Assembly: GCA_035649275.1 (NCBI GenBank)
Contig: DASRJW010000009.1
Coordinates: 1 to 64,000 of the forward strand
Direction: 5' to 3'
From: Candidatus Krumholzibacteriia bacterium
GTDB lineage: Bacteria; Krumholzibacteriota; Krumholzibacteriia; G020349025
DNA length: 64,000 nt
Positions 29,803-38,541 of this stretch are shown in pieces. The position numbers and the translations under genes were made by a program. Below the pieces are notes generated by a model. It saw nothing but the letters and a program-made list of their open reading frames with translations. It was not told the origin of the DNA and did not search any database. Position 1 is the first letter of the stretch. The number at the start of each line of letters is the position of its first letter.

Positions 29803-29839
29803 CGAGCGATGTGTTACGCCTCACCCATTCTTTACCCTC

Positions 29840-31837
29840 TTACCTTGGGACGGATGTCACCGTCGGTACGGCCTTGTAAACGTACTCGTGCTGTGCGTCG
29901 CGCAGTGTCAGCGTCTCCCCGCCGACGACGAACTCCAATCCGCTGAAGCCGGGGACGATGGTGAGGAACGAGATCGTGCCATCGGGGTTCTGGCGCGACG
30001 CCACCTCACTCGACCACTCGCCGAAGTCGAAACCCGTCGCCGCTCCCGTCTTGTTCACGATGATCTCGCCGACCGCCGGGTTCTCATATCTTGCGGCGAG
30101 CTTGCCCGCCTCGGTGGCGTCGGCAGGAACCGTCAGGAGTTTGCGCTCGGCGGCCATCTCGTCGAAGAACGTTTTCGCGCTTGCCGCGATTTGTCCATCG
30201 GCCTCTGCGTTGCCGTCGAACAGCACTTCGAGCAGCTTGCGGCGGAACACCGAACGCACGAGCCAGCCAGGATCCCCATTCGTCAGGATCACCGCGCCAA
30301 CGCCGTGCTCCGGTAACCACATCATGTCGCTGTGAAACCCGATCATGTCGCCGCCGTGATGGACGACGGGCGTACCATACTGCGAGTTCACGAACAGACC
30401 CATGCCGTAGGTGATGTCCGTGCCGACCACCACCTGTGGCGCGCGCCGCGCCAACAGTGCTTCCTTCGAGATATAGCGCTTGCCATCCGGCAGTTTGCCC
30501 TCACCGAGCTCCATGGCGACGTACTTCATCATGTCGTTCACTGAGCTCCATGCGCCACCCGCTGGGCGCACCGGCACGATGGACAAATTCGTGCGAGCCT
30601 CCGCCAGGGCCGGCTTGCCGTCGATGTCAGGAGCATGGGCCGTGGCGACGTTGCCCTTCTGCGCCTCAGCATAGTCGTGCGTAGTCGCCTTCATACCGAG
30701 CGGATCGAACACCAATTGATTCATCGCCTTGTCGTACGCCGCACCAAGTTCGAGGTTCGGGAATACGACATGTCCGCCGAGGAACCCGGCGGCCGCGGCC
30801 ATGGGGTTCGAGTACTGGAACAGCTCGCCGAACTTGCTCGTCGGTTGCATCGTCGCGAGCACGGCCATCACCTTCTCGGGTGTGACGCCATCGAATTCGA
30901 GTAGCCACTCGAGATCCTGGCGTGGCATGCCAGTGCACGCACAGATGAGGTGCTTGATCTGGACCTGACTGGTGACGCCGGCGTCCCCGAGCTTGAACGA
31001 CGGCAGCACCTTCGCCGCCGGTGTGTCCCAGGCGAGCTTTTTTTCGTCGACCAGCTTGGCGAGCATCAGGGTTGCCATCGCCTTGGTATTCGACGCGATC
31101 ATGTACCTGGTGTCCGCATCGACCTTGGAGGGCTTGCCGAGCTCGCGCACGCCGAAGCCTTCGGCGAGCACCACGCGGCCATTTTGGTAAATACCCACCG
31201 ACACGCCGGGCACACCGGTGAGCTTCATCGACGTCTCGACGAACCTCCTGAGCTCCGCCAGGCGCGCATCGTCGAGTACGTTCGCCTTCTTACCGGCGAA
31301 CGACTCTCGGCTTCGTCCCTTCGGCAACAGCTTGCCAAGGATCAAACCCACTTGGGCCGCGCGCTTCTCGCCGATGGCCTGCGACATGTCGTAGATCGCC
31401 ACCGTCCACGTGTCGTTGGCCCGCCGCACGTCCACACCGACATCGCGTTTCTCGTTGGGCGAAGTCTGGTACGAGTATGCCTTGCGATCGGTCCAGCCAT
31501 CTTTGTCGGCTATCGGCGTGGTGACCTTGAGCGGCCACTGCGCGCCGGGCTTGTATGCGCCCCACGCAGCCGCGACTGCGGCGTCAGCGGTCGTGGCGTC
31601 CGCCGCGGCCACATCGACGAGAGCGATGAAAGATCCGCCCTCGGGTGCCTCAAGGATCGTCGCTGGTCCACGCACGACCACCGACCATCCGGCCGGCGCG
31701 ACGAACGTGTTACCAGCTACAGTCGTCTTCGGCGTGTCCGCTGTGAGCCGCTCGTCGGCGAGGGCCCATCCACCCCACGCGCCGCCGAGGCCGACGAAAG
31801 CGACGAGGAGAATGACGGAGACCTTGGGTGCGCGCAT
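29840..31837 (-). CDS. Serine hydrolase of the beta-lactamase/class C fold
   Basis: A 665-residue protein with an N-terminal signal or anchor segment. Residues 30-180 are a separate N-terminal domain of unknown role; the beta-lactamase-related domain follows, with the SxxK motif SNTK (Ser249, Lys252), the Tyr motif YSN (Tyr342) and HHGGD as the third box. The C-terminal 130 residues form another domain common in secreted members. Such proteins range from esterases to D-aminopeptidases, and true beta-lactamase activity is not implied. Convergent with the CocE-type gene, 37 bp between stops. Confidence 0.9.
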   Translation of the reverse strand: MRAPKVSVILLVAFVGLGGAWGGWALADERLTADTPKTTVAGNTFVAPAGWSVVVRGPATILEAPEGGSFIALVDVAAADATTADAAVAAAWGAYKPGAQWPLKVTTPIADKDGWTDRKAYSYQTSPNEKRDVGVDVRRANDTWTVAIYDMSQAIGEKRAAQVGLILGKLLPKGRSRESFAGKKANVLDDARLAELRRFVETSMKLTGVPGVSVGIYQNGRVVLAEGFGVRELGKPSKVDADTRYMIASNTKAMATLMLAKLVDEKKLAWDTPAAKVLPSFKLGDAGVTSQVQIKHLICACTGMPRQDLEWLLEFDGVTPEKVMAVLATMQPTSKFGELFQYSNPMAAAAGFLGGHVVFPNLELGAAYDKAMNQLVFDPLGMKATTHDYAEAQKGNVATAHAPDIDGKPALAEARTNLSIVPVRPAGGAWSSVNDMMKYVAMELGEGKLPDGKRYISKEALLARRAPQVVVGTDITYGMGLFVNSQYGTPVVHHGGDMIGFHSDMMWLPEHGVGAVILTNGDPGWLVRSVFRRKLLEVLFDGNAEADGQIAASAKTFFDEMAAERKLLTVPADATEAGKLAARYENPAVGEIIVNKTGAATGFDFGEWSSEVASRQNPDGTISFLTIVPGFSGLEFVVGGETLTLRDAQHEYVYKAVPTVTSVPR

Positions 31838-31903
31838 GGCCGTTCCTCCAGCCCGAGGGGATTATGGACCTCCGCACGGAGCAACTCTTTGTGGACTTGG
31901 AAC

Positions 31904-32217
31904 TTACTCAATTCGAAACCTGTCGTCAACTCGCCGAAGTCCCATCGCTCGGGCGCGCGCGAGCTCGTCTTGTGTGAAGCCCGCGGCATGCAGCTCGCTC
32001 TCGATCTCGAAAAAAGGACGGTTGTCCCAAGTCGGTAGACGGATTCCGATCGCACGACCAGGAACGAAGCATCGTCGATCGTGAGGCGGCGACGTAGGCG
32101 CGCTCGAGCCCTGTCGACCTCAGCCCGAAAGGCAACGCTCTCGGCCGCTACTATTGGAAACTTTTCGATCAGCTCACTCCCCGGGTTTGAATCGGCTCCT
32201 GACGCCGCGCAGAGCAA
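31904..32217 (-). pseudogene. Small gene interrupted by a frameshift at a T6 run
   Basis: On the minus strand, a frame from about 32217 reads LIEKFPIVAAESVAFRAEVD, then a basic helix-like stretch and FLVVRSESVYRLGTTVLF. At the homopolymer (A6 on the plus strand, about 32010-32015) it falls out of frame. Adding one T continues it as FEIESELHAAGFTQDELARA and on to DDRFRIE and a TAA at 31904. The two halves join into about 100 residues of plausible protein, mostly helical and charged. No family is recognised. It may be a sequencing indel, a true pseudogene or slippage. Confidence 0.4.
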
Positions 32218-32911
32218 CTTCCGATAGCACGAGACTCACGATGTCCCGCATCCATGACCCTGGATTCGCTCGATCAGTTCCCATTCCGCCAAGCCCCGGC
32301 GTGCTCGCCCCGGTCGGGAATGTTTGGAAGCGGCGGCGGCCGGCTCGGCGGCTGCGTGGAGCAATTCGAGCGCTCGTTCCTCGTCTAGTGAGGATTCGGA
32401 CGAGCGCCTCAGACTCCGGCGCTCATGGCGGAGGGAAGCAACTGGCGGCCCGCGGGGCCCGTCCCCTCCTGCATTCCAGACGCATCATCATGTGCGCGGC
32501 ACCTTGTATCCACACCAGGCTGGACCATGAATTGCTTAAGCGGACGGCAAGCCGGGACGGAGTCCACGGTGACACAGGCGCAGATCAGCCTGACTCGCCC
32601 GGAGTGCCAGACGTCGGAGACGTAAAGCGCGGGCCGCCGGTTCTGCACCTCCTCTCGAATCTATGTAGGAGTACGGAGCCTCGCGATCGCAACAATGCGT
32701 GGCCCTTTCCAGCCACCAAGAAGTCACTTGCTGGCGTGTCCGGTTTCTGCTTTAACACTCCGTTTCAGGGGTGTCTCATGGAACTGCCGCGAAACATATC
32801 GCCCCTGGCGTCTGCACTGTGCCCAGTCCTCGGGCCGGCCCCATCCCGCCTTGCCCGATGGCGGGACCCACCGCTTGGCTGACACGGTTCCCTAATTGAA
32901 GGAGGAGCGCG
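32218..32911. other. Gene-poor region, no supportable gene
   Basis: Nearly 700 bp without a credible coding frame. Short open frames on both strands have unnatural composition. One 7-bp hairpin (TCCCGCC at 32844-32850 with GGCGGGA at 32860-32866) lies about 45 bp before the next gene and could be part of its leader or a terminator remnant. The stretch may hold decayed sequence. Confidence 0.4.
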
Positions 32912-33469
32912 TTGCGTGCTTCGCTCTTCGCGGTAAAGCTTTCCCTCCTACCCTCTGCGCTGGCGCTGTCTGCCGCCTCGGCCGGCGCCACGACCTTGAT
33001 CCGGCAAGGGCTGGACCACCTCACGACCGGTAACGAAACAATCGTCCAAGCAACCGTCCTCGACATCCACAGTTACTGGAACGCCGACCACCAGTTCATC
33101 CTCACCGACGTGCGCCTGCGGCCCTCGCGAATCCTCAAAGGCGAAGCGTCCGGCGACATGATCTGTACCCTCATGGGCGGATCCGTCGGGGATGTGACGA
33201 CCCTCATCGTCGGCGGGGCGGACCTCGCCCCAGGCTCCGAGTACGTGCTGTTCCTGGCCCACGACGATCTTCCAGGCGCCGCGAACCGGCTGACGATCCG
33301 CGACCACTCGCAGGGCGTCTTCGAGATCGTGGGTAGCCGCGCGTTCAGCCAGGCCATCGGCGACCCCCTGCTCCCCGACGAGCACGGGAAAGTCGACGTT
33401 CCCGGCGGCGACGATGGTCTCGATCTGGATGAACTGATCGACCAGGTCCGCTCGCACTCCAACCGCTGA
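32912..33469 (+). CDS. Secreted protein of unknown function, upstream of a matrixin
   Basis: A 185-residue protein starting at TTG 32912 after GGAGGAGC. A signal peptide (to about SAGA) precedes a beta-rich domain: GNETIVQATVLDIHSYWN, LTDVRLRPSRILKGEASGD, APGSEYVLFLAHDD and FEIVGSRAFSQAIGD. This pattern resembles small secreted NTF2/OB-like domains often found beside secreted metalloproteases in related genomes, but no named family is certain. The matrixin gene starts 17 bp downstream, so the two are almost surely co-transcribed; a role as inhibitor, chaperone or partner of the protease is a guess. Confidence 0.75.
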   Translation: MRASLFAVKLSLLPSALALSAASAGATTLIRQGLDHLTTGNETIVQATVLDIHSYWNADHQFILTDVRLRPSRILKGEASGDMICTLMGGSVGDVTTLIVGGADLAPGSEYVLFLAHDDLPGAANRLTIRDHSQGVFEIVGSRAFSQAIGDPLLPDEHGKVDVPGGDDGLDLDELIDQVRSHSNR

Positions 33470-33486
33470 TGTCTAGGAGGGTCACC

Positions 33487-34455
33487 ATGCACAGAATGAC
33501 CAACCAGCAGGTAACGGCCGCGGTCGCGTGCGCGTGCGCCGGACTTCTGCTCACATCCAGATCCGAGGCCTTCCGCATGATCCGGAATGCCGGTGTCGGA
33601 CGCACCTCCTCGGGGTCCACCGTGCCCTGTAATGACCCCGGCGGTTTCGTACACTGGACGACGTCGTCGGTCGGATGGTCGCTCAACCCCGCCAATCAGG
33701 GCAGCAAAGCGGGCGTGGTGGGAGCGCTCCAGAATGCGATGACCTCTTGGAATCAGGTCACACCGGCGAGTTACACGGTGGTCTATATCGGAACGACCAG
33801 CCGCGGGTTCACCACCGATGGCGTCAACACCGTGATGTGGTCGGTCGGGAACGGTTGCACCGGGGGTTGCCTGGCGATCACTGCCCTTGTCCTGCTATCC
33901 GGCCAGGTGATCACCGAAACGGACATCTCGTTCAACGACGCCGCGACCTGGAACACCAACGGGAGCGACTACGATGTCCAAGCGATTGCGGCCCACGAGT
34001 TCGGTCACACCCTGGGCATCCACCACACCGAAGTGAAGAAAGCAAGTAACCGGCCCACGATGTATGCCAATTACATCGGCCTCTCCGGCCGGACCCTGGA
34101 GAGCGACGACCGCGACGCCCTGAATTGCTCCTTCAACCGCTATCGGCCCGCCGTTCTTGTGGTGGCTGGAGTGGAAACCGGGAACAAGACCATGGCCACG
34201 CTCAGCGCGCGCCCGAACCCGCATGGCGCCAACCTGCGTTTCCCGCTCATGCACGAGGACCACGTGAGGCTCGATCTCTTCAACGTCGCTGGGCGCCATG
34301 TCGCGACCCTGGTGGACACCGAGATGGGGCCCGGCGAGCACGAGGTGGCATGGGACGGCGCCACGAGTCAGGGCCAGGTCGCGAACGGCGTGTACTTTGC
34401 GCGCCTCGCGACGCGCGAAGGCCGGACCAGCGCCACCGTGATCCTTGCGCGGTAG
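33487..34455 (+). CDS. Matrixin-family metalloprotease with FlgD-Ig-type C-terminal domain
   Basis: A 322-residue secreted protease; the ATG at 33487 follows AGGAGGG. Signal peptide to about residue 30. The catalytic core has the metzincin motif HEFGHTLGIHH (His170, Glu171, His174, His180) and a following Met-turn PTMY, defining the M10A/matrixin group. There is no long propeptide or cysteine switch. Residues about 250-322 form a beta-sandwich (LDLFNVAGRHVATLV, GEHEVAWDG, ANGVYFARL, SATVILAR) of the FlgD-Ig/type-IX-like sorting type, shared with the proteins ending at 49490 and 59840. This suggests secretion across the outer membrane or surface anchoring. Confidence 0.9.
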   Translation: MHRMTNQQVTAAVACACAGLLLTSRSEAFRMIRNAGVGRTSSGSTVPCNDPGGFVHWTTSSVGWSLNPANQGSKAGVVGALQNAMTSWNQVTPASYTVVYIGTTSRGFTTDGVNTVMWSVGNGCTGGCLAITALVLLSGQVITETDISFNDAATWNTNGSDYDVQAIAAHEFGHTLGIHHTEVKKASNRPTMYANYIGLSGRTLESDDRDALNCSFNRYRPAVLVVAGVETGNKTMATLSARPNPHGANLRFPLMHEDHVRLDLFNVAGRHVATLVDTEMGPGEHEVAWDGATSQGQVANGVYFARLATREGRTSATVILAR

Positions 34456-34520
34456 ACGGGCTGCACAGCAAACGTGGGCGAGGCCCCGATGAGCTGGCCT
34501 ACGCCGTGTAAGAAAATGAA

Positions 34521-34573
34521 GGGGACGCGCCGCCAGCGTAGGCTGCCTTCAGCCCAGGCCGGAGCGCGTCCCC
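34521..34573 (+). other. Long-armed hairpin downstream of the matrixin gene
   Basis: GGGGACGCGC (34521-34530) and GCGCGTCCCC (34564-34573) are a perfect 10-bp inverted repeat around a 33-nt loop that contains further self-complementary parts. No T-run follows. It may act as a terminator or be a REP-type palindrome; only one copy was noticed in the window. Apart from it, the 352 bp between the genes at 34455 and 34808 hold nothing I can support. Confidence 0.5.
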
Positions 34574-34807
34574 GGTAGCGACGATTCAGCCGAGCCGTAC
34601 CCAAGACATGCGTGGGACCCTAGGTGACGACCGGCCCCTGTCTCGTCGCCATTTGTGAAACGGAGCGGCAATCTCCTTCCCCGCGGTTGCTCGAAAGCGA
34701 CCTAGCCGAGCTCTCAAGGAACCGACGTTTGGAGGGGCCGCCGAGGACCGGCATGCCGATGCTCTGTTGCAACGAGCAATCGGCACCTTCGGCGTATCGA
34801 TTGTCGA

Positions 34808-35194
34808 TTACTGCGCGCAGGCCTCAAGGGCCAGTGGCGAGCTCGAGGGCGCGATCCCAATCGGGCCGATGTCGACAACCTGCTGGGGGACGAGCTCGTT
34901 GACTACGGCCTTGCCTTGCTTGTTGGATTGGAAGGTGACGAACGCAACTCCGCCGGTGCAGTCGATGGACCCGGCCAAGGAGATGGTCCCGATGTACTCG
35001 GTGTTGGGCGCCAGGTTGTCCAGGTGGACCTGGATCCGCGTGCTGCTCTGCTGAGGCATGTCATTCAGTCGGGCCTCGCCCGAGACACCCTGGGCTGTAA
35101 GCGGTGTGAACGACCTCACCTCTGGCTTGGCCGCGAGAGCGACGGTGGCAGCAAGAACGACGACCAGAGCCAAAGGCAACGAGAACTTACGCAT
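34808..35194 (-). CDS. Small secreted protein, CHRD-like in length and layout
   Basis: A 128-residue protein with a clean signal peptide (MRKFSLPLALVVVLAATVAL, cleavage near ALAA) and an SD-rich leader (GAGGTGAGGAG). The mature part (GEARLNDMPQQSSTRIQVHL, NLAPNTEYIGTISLAGSIDC, GKAVVNELVPQQVVDIGP) is an all-beta, about 100-residue domain reminiscent of CHRD/superoxide-dismutase-like secreted domains, but I cannot assign it firmly. Two cysteines could form one disulfide. A promoter with good -35 and -10 matches lies about 50 bp upstream. Confidence 0.75.
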   Translation of the reverse strand: MRKFSLPLALVVVLAATVALAAKPEVRSFTPLTAQGVSGEARLNDMPQQSSTRIQVHLDNLAPNTEYIGTISLAGSIDCTGGVAFVTFQSNKQGKAVVNELVPQQVVDIGPIGIAPSSSPLALEACAQ

Positions 35195-35243
35195 GACTCA
35201 CAACTCCTCACCTCATCGGATCCGCGCATGCTTGAGTGCACCG

Positions 35244-35273
35244 ATACTAGCAGCGCAGCGAAAGACGTGTAAA
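35244..35273 (-). promoter_or_regulatory. Sigma-70-type promoter of the 34808-35194 gene
   Basis: On the minus strand TTTACA (35273-35268) and TAGTAT (35249-35244) are 18 bp apart, 5/6 and 4/6 matches to consensus, in an AT-richer patch. Transcription would start about 40 bp before the ATG at 35194, leaving a short leader that contains the ribosome-binding site. Confidence 0.5.
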
Positions 35274-35848
35274 TCGGGGAATCCACCACACGTACCTTGT
35301 GCGTCACCACACACATGAGAATCGCGTAAATCACATCGTTACGCGCCTCGCGGTTTTTCAGCACCTGATATCTGTGGTGGGGGATGCCCTGATCTCACAT
35401 CTCAACGTGAGTAGGAATGGTGAGTTCGCCTTCGGTCCGTGCAACATTCCTCATGCTTTCCCCACATGTCCCTGGCAACGTGGTGGAAACGCATCGCAAA
35501 CGGGAAGACCTGGACAGCTTGCGTGAGGGCCTCGTTCGGCTCCTGCTGGCGAATCCGTTGTGAAGACGTCAGATCGAAAGTCGGTGTCCTCGAGACCGCG
35601 ACAGCGATTTTCGCAGCCGTCCCGTTCAACCGCTCCGGTACTCTCTCCGCGCGGAGCGAAACTGACGCTACCGAGGTGACTTACGCTTTTCGTGCGCGTT
35701 GGGCGGGCTCTGGAGTGCTTTCCTCGGGAACTTGGAAGGGTGCCAAGCGGTTCTTCTGGTAGGCGGTCCTTCCGCGTCGACGGCACCTTGACAGGGGGCG
35801 GGCCAGGGAGAGAAACGTTCTTCTCGTGGCGCAAGCTTCACGGCTGCG
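35274..35848. other. Intergenic region, AT-richer, no gene seen
   Basis: About 575 bp between divergent small-protein promoter and the 3' end of the kinase gene. The composition is less GC-rich than its surroundings, especially 35270-35460. Short open frames on both strands do not look like proteins. A small inverted repeat (CTCACATCTCAACGTGAG, about 35393-35410) is visible. No RNA gene was recognised. Confidence 0.4.
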
Positions 35849-38533
35849 CTACTGGCCTCGCTTCGGTGGGACGATGCCGTTCACGCCCTCCGCGATGGTC
35901 AGGCCGGAGAGCCAGTCCACCACCGAGACCGTGGTCCGCTTGCCGTCCGGCGCGAGGCCGAAGGACTCGATGGACTCGGTCGAGCCGGCGAAAAGCGTGT
36001 CGATCTTGCCGACGCCGGTCTTCCAGGCCGAGAGAGGCCGCCGCAGCAGCATCGGCTGTCCGTCCTCTCGCGCGTAGATGTAGACGACGGCGCTGCCGTC
36101 CGGGGTGATCCGTGACCGGCCATTCTGGATCGTTCCGGGCGTGACGTGGAGAGGAACCGGAGCGCTCAGGAGTCTCCTTTCTGAGAGATCGAACACGCCG
36201 AGCTTCGAGGACAAGGTTCCGACATCCGTGATGAGGGACAGGTAGCGGCCGTCGGGCGAGAGGTCGGGGATCAGCGTCCCGCCACGCAGCAGGCGCTCTC
36301 CATCGCCACCGGTGACGGGAACGCGCCACAGCCCGGACTTGGTCGGATGGGCGGAGCTGTAGAAGACCCAGCGATTATCGGGAGTGACGGACGGGTTCTC
36401 CGCATCGAGGCTGTCGCGCGACAGCTGACGCGGAGCGCTTCCATCGCGGCGCGCGGCCCAGATCTCGAAGGCGCCGCTGCGGCCGGAACACCAGAAGATC
36501 GACTGTCCGTCCGGGCCATATTCGGGATCCCAGTCGTCCTCTTGATCGTCCGTCACGCGGTGCATCTCGCCGGTTTCCACCGAGACTTCCCAGAGGTCCA
36601 GGGTCCCGCCGCGGTTGGACGAGAACATGACCGACTTTCCGTCGGGCGCGTAGACGGGCTGGCGATCGATGGCCATTCCACTCGTGAGGGCGCGACCGGC
36701 GAACAGGTTGCGCGCCTCGAGCGAAACCTCCATCAGGTTCTGCCGCGCCAGCAAGCTCGACAGCACCAGACGCCCGTCGGGAAGCAAGTCGATCAAGGAG
36801 GGGAAGTTCTCGAGCCAGCCGAGCGCCTGGTACCGTCCGGAGCGCGTATCGAGACGGAACAGACGGGCGGACGACCCGCGCTGGATCGCCGTGACTCCCA
36901 CGCCTTCTGCGACGATCAGCCCCTTCCCGGTGCCGTCCCACGCCGCGTTCGAGAGCACGGCTCCAGTGGGCGCGGGATAGACGCGCGCCGAGCCGCTCGA
37001 TGCGTCCACGACGGCCACGGTGTAGGCAGCGTTCTGGCTTCCGCCGACGACCACCGTGATGCGCCGGCCGTCGGGTGACCATCGCGGCGAGACGAGGATG
37101 ACGGATCCACGCGACCACAACTCCCGGCCGCCGGTTCCGTCCGAATTCGCCACCATCAGGCGCGTGCGCACGCCGGTGCTGTCGGCCAAGCCCGAGATGT
37201 ACGCAATCCGCTCGCCGTGGGGAGATGGGTCGGCATCCGATGCGTCTTCCAGGAGGAGCCGCGGTGCGCCACCCAGGACCGGAATGCGCCACAGCGACTG
37301 CCCAGTGCCCTCTTGGCGAGTGAAGAGAATGCTGCCGCGGTCGGGCGTGAATCGCGGCAGATGATCGGCCTCACCCGTGAGCTTCACCTCGCTTCGCGAG
37401 ACCATGTCCATGAGCCAGAGCCCCTGCCCATTCTGGCGAACCGCGCTGAAGGCGATGAGGCGGCCATCGGAAGAGACCGCGGGCTCGCTGTCGCGGCTGC
37501 CCTGGGACAGGGTCGAGATCCGGATCGAACTCTCGCCGGATGGCGTGTTCGTCATGCGTCCGGTGACGAATGCCACCGCCACGATCACCGCCGCGATCGC
37601 CACCTGGATCCAGGGCGCCGAGCGTCGCCCGCGCTCGGTCGCGGCGCTAAGGCCGGCCGGACCGAGGCGCGCGGTGTCGCTCGCGACGAGTTCCAGCGTG
37701 AACGCGAGGTCACGCGCCGACTGCAACCGGTCCTCAGGGTCCTTCCGCAGGCATTGCCGGACCACACGCTCCAGCGCGAGCGGCGTCAGCGGCTTCAACT
37801 CCGTCATCGCACGAGGCTCGCCGGTCATGATCGCCGCGATCAGGCTCGCGTGGCTCTCCCCCGCAAAAGCCCGCGCTCCGGTGGCCATTTCGTAGAGCAC
37901 GCAGCCCAGCGCCCACAGATCGCTCCGCGCGTCCGCTTCCTTTGCCTCCAACTGCTCTGGCGCCATGTACTGGAACGTCCCGACGATCTTTCCCTCGGCC
38001 GTCAGCGGCCGGATCATGGTCGCCGACTGGCTCACCGCTCCCGGCGCCGGAGCGAGTCCGGCGGGCCGGGCGAGGCCGAAGTCGAGGAGCTTGGCGCCGT
38101 TCCGGGCGAGCATGATGTTGCCGGGCTTCAGATCGCGGTGCACCACGCCGGCTCGATGCGCCCAGTCCAGCGCCCCGGCGATCTGCCGGCCGAGTGTGAG
38201 CACCTCGGCCAGAGCGAACGGGCCCTTCTCCAGCCGATGGGCGAGCGTCTCTCCCTCCACCAGCTCCATCACCAGGTAGTCGACGCCGTCCTCCTGGCCG
38301 AGATCGTAGAGCGTACAGATGTGAGGGTGGTTGAGCTGCGAGATCGTGCGCGCCTCGCGCTCGAAGCGAGCTCGCTCCTCGGCGGAGCCGGTCAGATGCT
38401 GGGGCAACACCTTGATCGCCACGTCACGGCCGAGACGTGGGTCGTGGGCGCGGTACACCTCGCCCATTCCCCCGGCCCCGACCGGTGCGACGATCTGGTA
38501 CCGGCCGAGCCGTTTGCCGGGAGTCAGTGGCAT
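35849..38533 (-). CDS. Ser/Thr protein kinase with transmembrane helix and C-terminal WD40/PD40 propeller
   Basis: An 894-residue PknB-type receptor kinase. The start [12 protein letters not shown] at 38533 is typical for the group and lies 13 bases after GGGAG; an ATG at 38545, overlapping the upstream stop as ATGA, is an alternative. Kinase domain about 10-275: glycine loop GAGGMGEVY, Lys41 in VAIKVL, catalytic HRDLKPGN and DFG in LLDFGLARP. One transmembrane helix (about 308-328) leads to a TolB-like propeller with repeats such as [22 protein letters not shown] and [11 protein letters not shown] outside the membrane. It probably senses an extracytoplasmic ligand. Co-transcribed with the CocE hydrolase upstream. 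Confidence 0.93.
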   Translation of the reverse strand: MPLTPGKRLGRYQIVAPVGAGGMGEVYRAHDPRLGRDVAIKVLPQHLTGSAEERARFEREARTISQLNHPHICTLYDLGQEDGVDYLVMELVEGETLAHRLEKGPFALAEVLTLGRQIAGALDWAHRAGVVHRDLKPGNIMLARNGAKLLDFGLARPAGLAPAPGAVSQSATMIRPLTAEGKIVGTFQYMAPEQLEAKEADARSDLWALGCVLYEMATGARAFAGESHASLIAAIMTGEPRAMTELKPLTPLALERVVRQCLRKDPEDRLQSARDLAFTLELVASDTARLGPAGLSAATERGRRSAPWIQVAIAAVIVAVAFVTGRMTNTPSGESSIRISTLSQGSRDSEPAVSSDGRLIAFSAVRQNGQGLWLMDMVSRSEVKLTGEADHLPRFTPDRGSILFTRQEGTGQSLWRIPVLGGAPRLLLEDASDADPSPHGERIAYISGLADSTGVRTRLMVANSDGTGGRELWSRGSVILVSPRWSPDGRRITVVVGGSQNAAYTVAVVDASSGSARVYPAPTGAVLSNAAWDGTGKGLIVAEGVGVTAIQRGSSARLFRLDTRSGRYQALGWLENFPSLIDLLPDGRLVLSSLLARQNLMEVSLEARNLFAGRALTSGMAIDRQPVYAPDGKSVMFSSNRGGTLDLWEVSVETGEMHRVTDDQEDDWDPEYGPDGQSIFWCSGRSGAFEIWAARRDGSAPRQLSRDSLDAENPSVTPDNRWVFYSSAHPTKSGLWRVPVTGGDGERLLRGGTLIPDLSPDGRYLSLITDVGTLSSKLGVFDLSERRLLSAPVPLHVTPGTIQNGRSRITPDGSAVVYIYAREDGQPMLLRRPLSAWKTGVGKIDTLFAGSTESIESFGLAPDGKRTTVSVVDWLSGLTIAEGVNGIVPPKRGQ

Positions 38534-38541
38534 CGGATCAA

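Noticed and set aside
29840-31837. Calling the serine hydrolase a beta-lactamase resistance gene
   Set aside because: SxxK, YSN and HGG are shared by esterases and peptidases of the same fold; extra N- and C-terminal domains do not fit classic AmpC enzymes.
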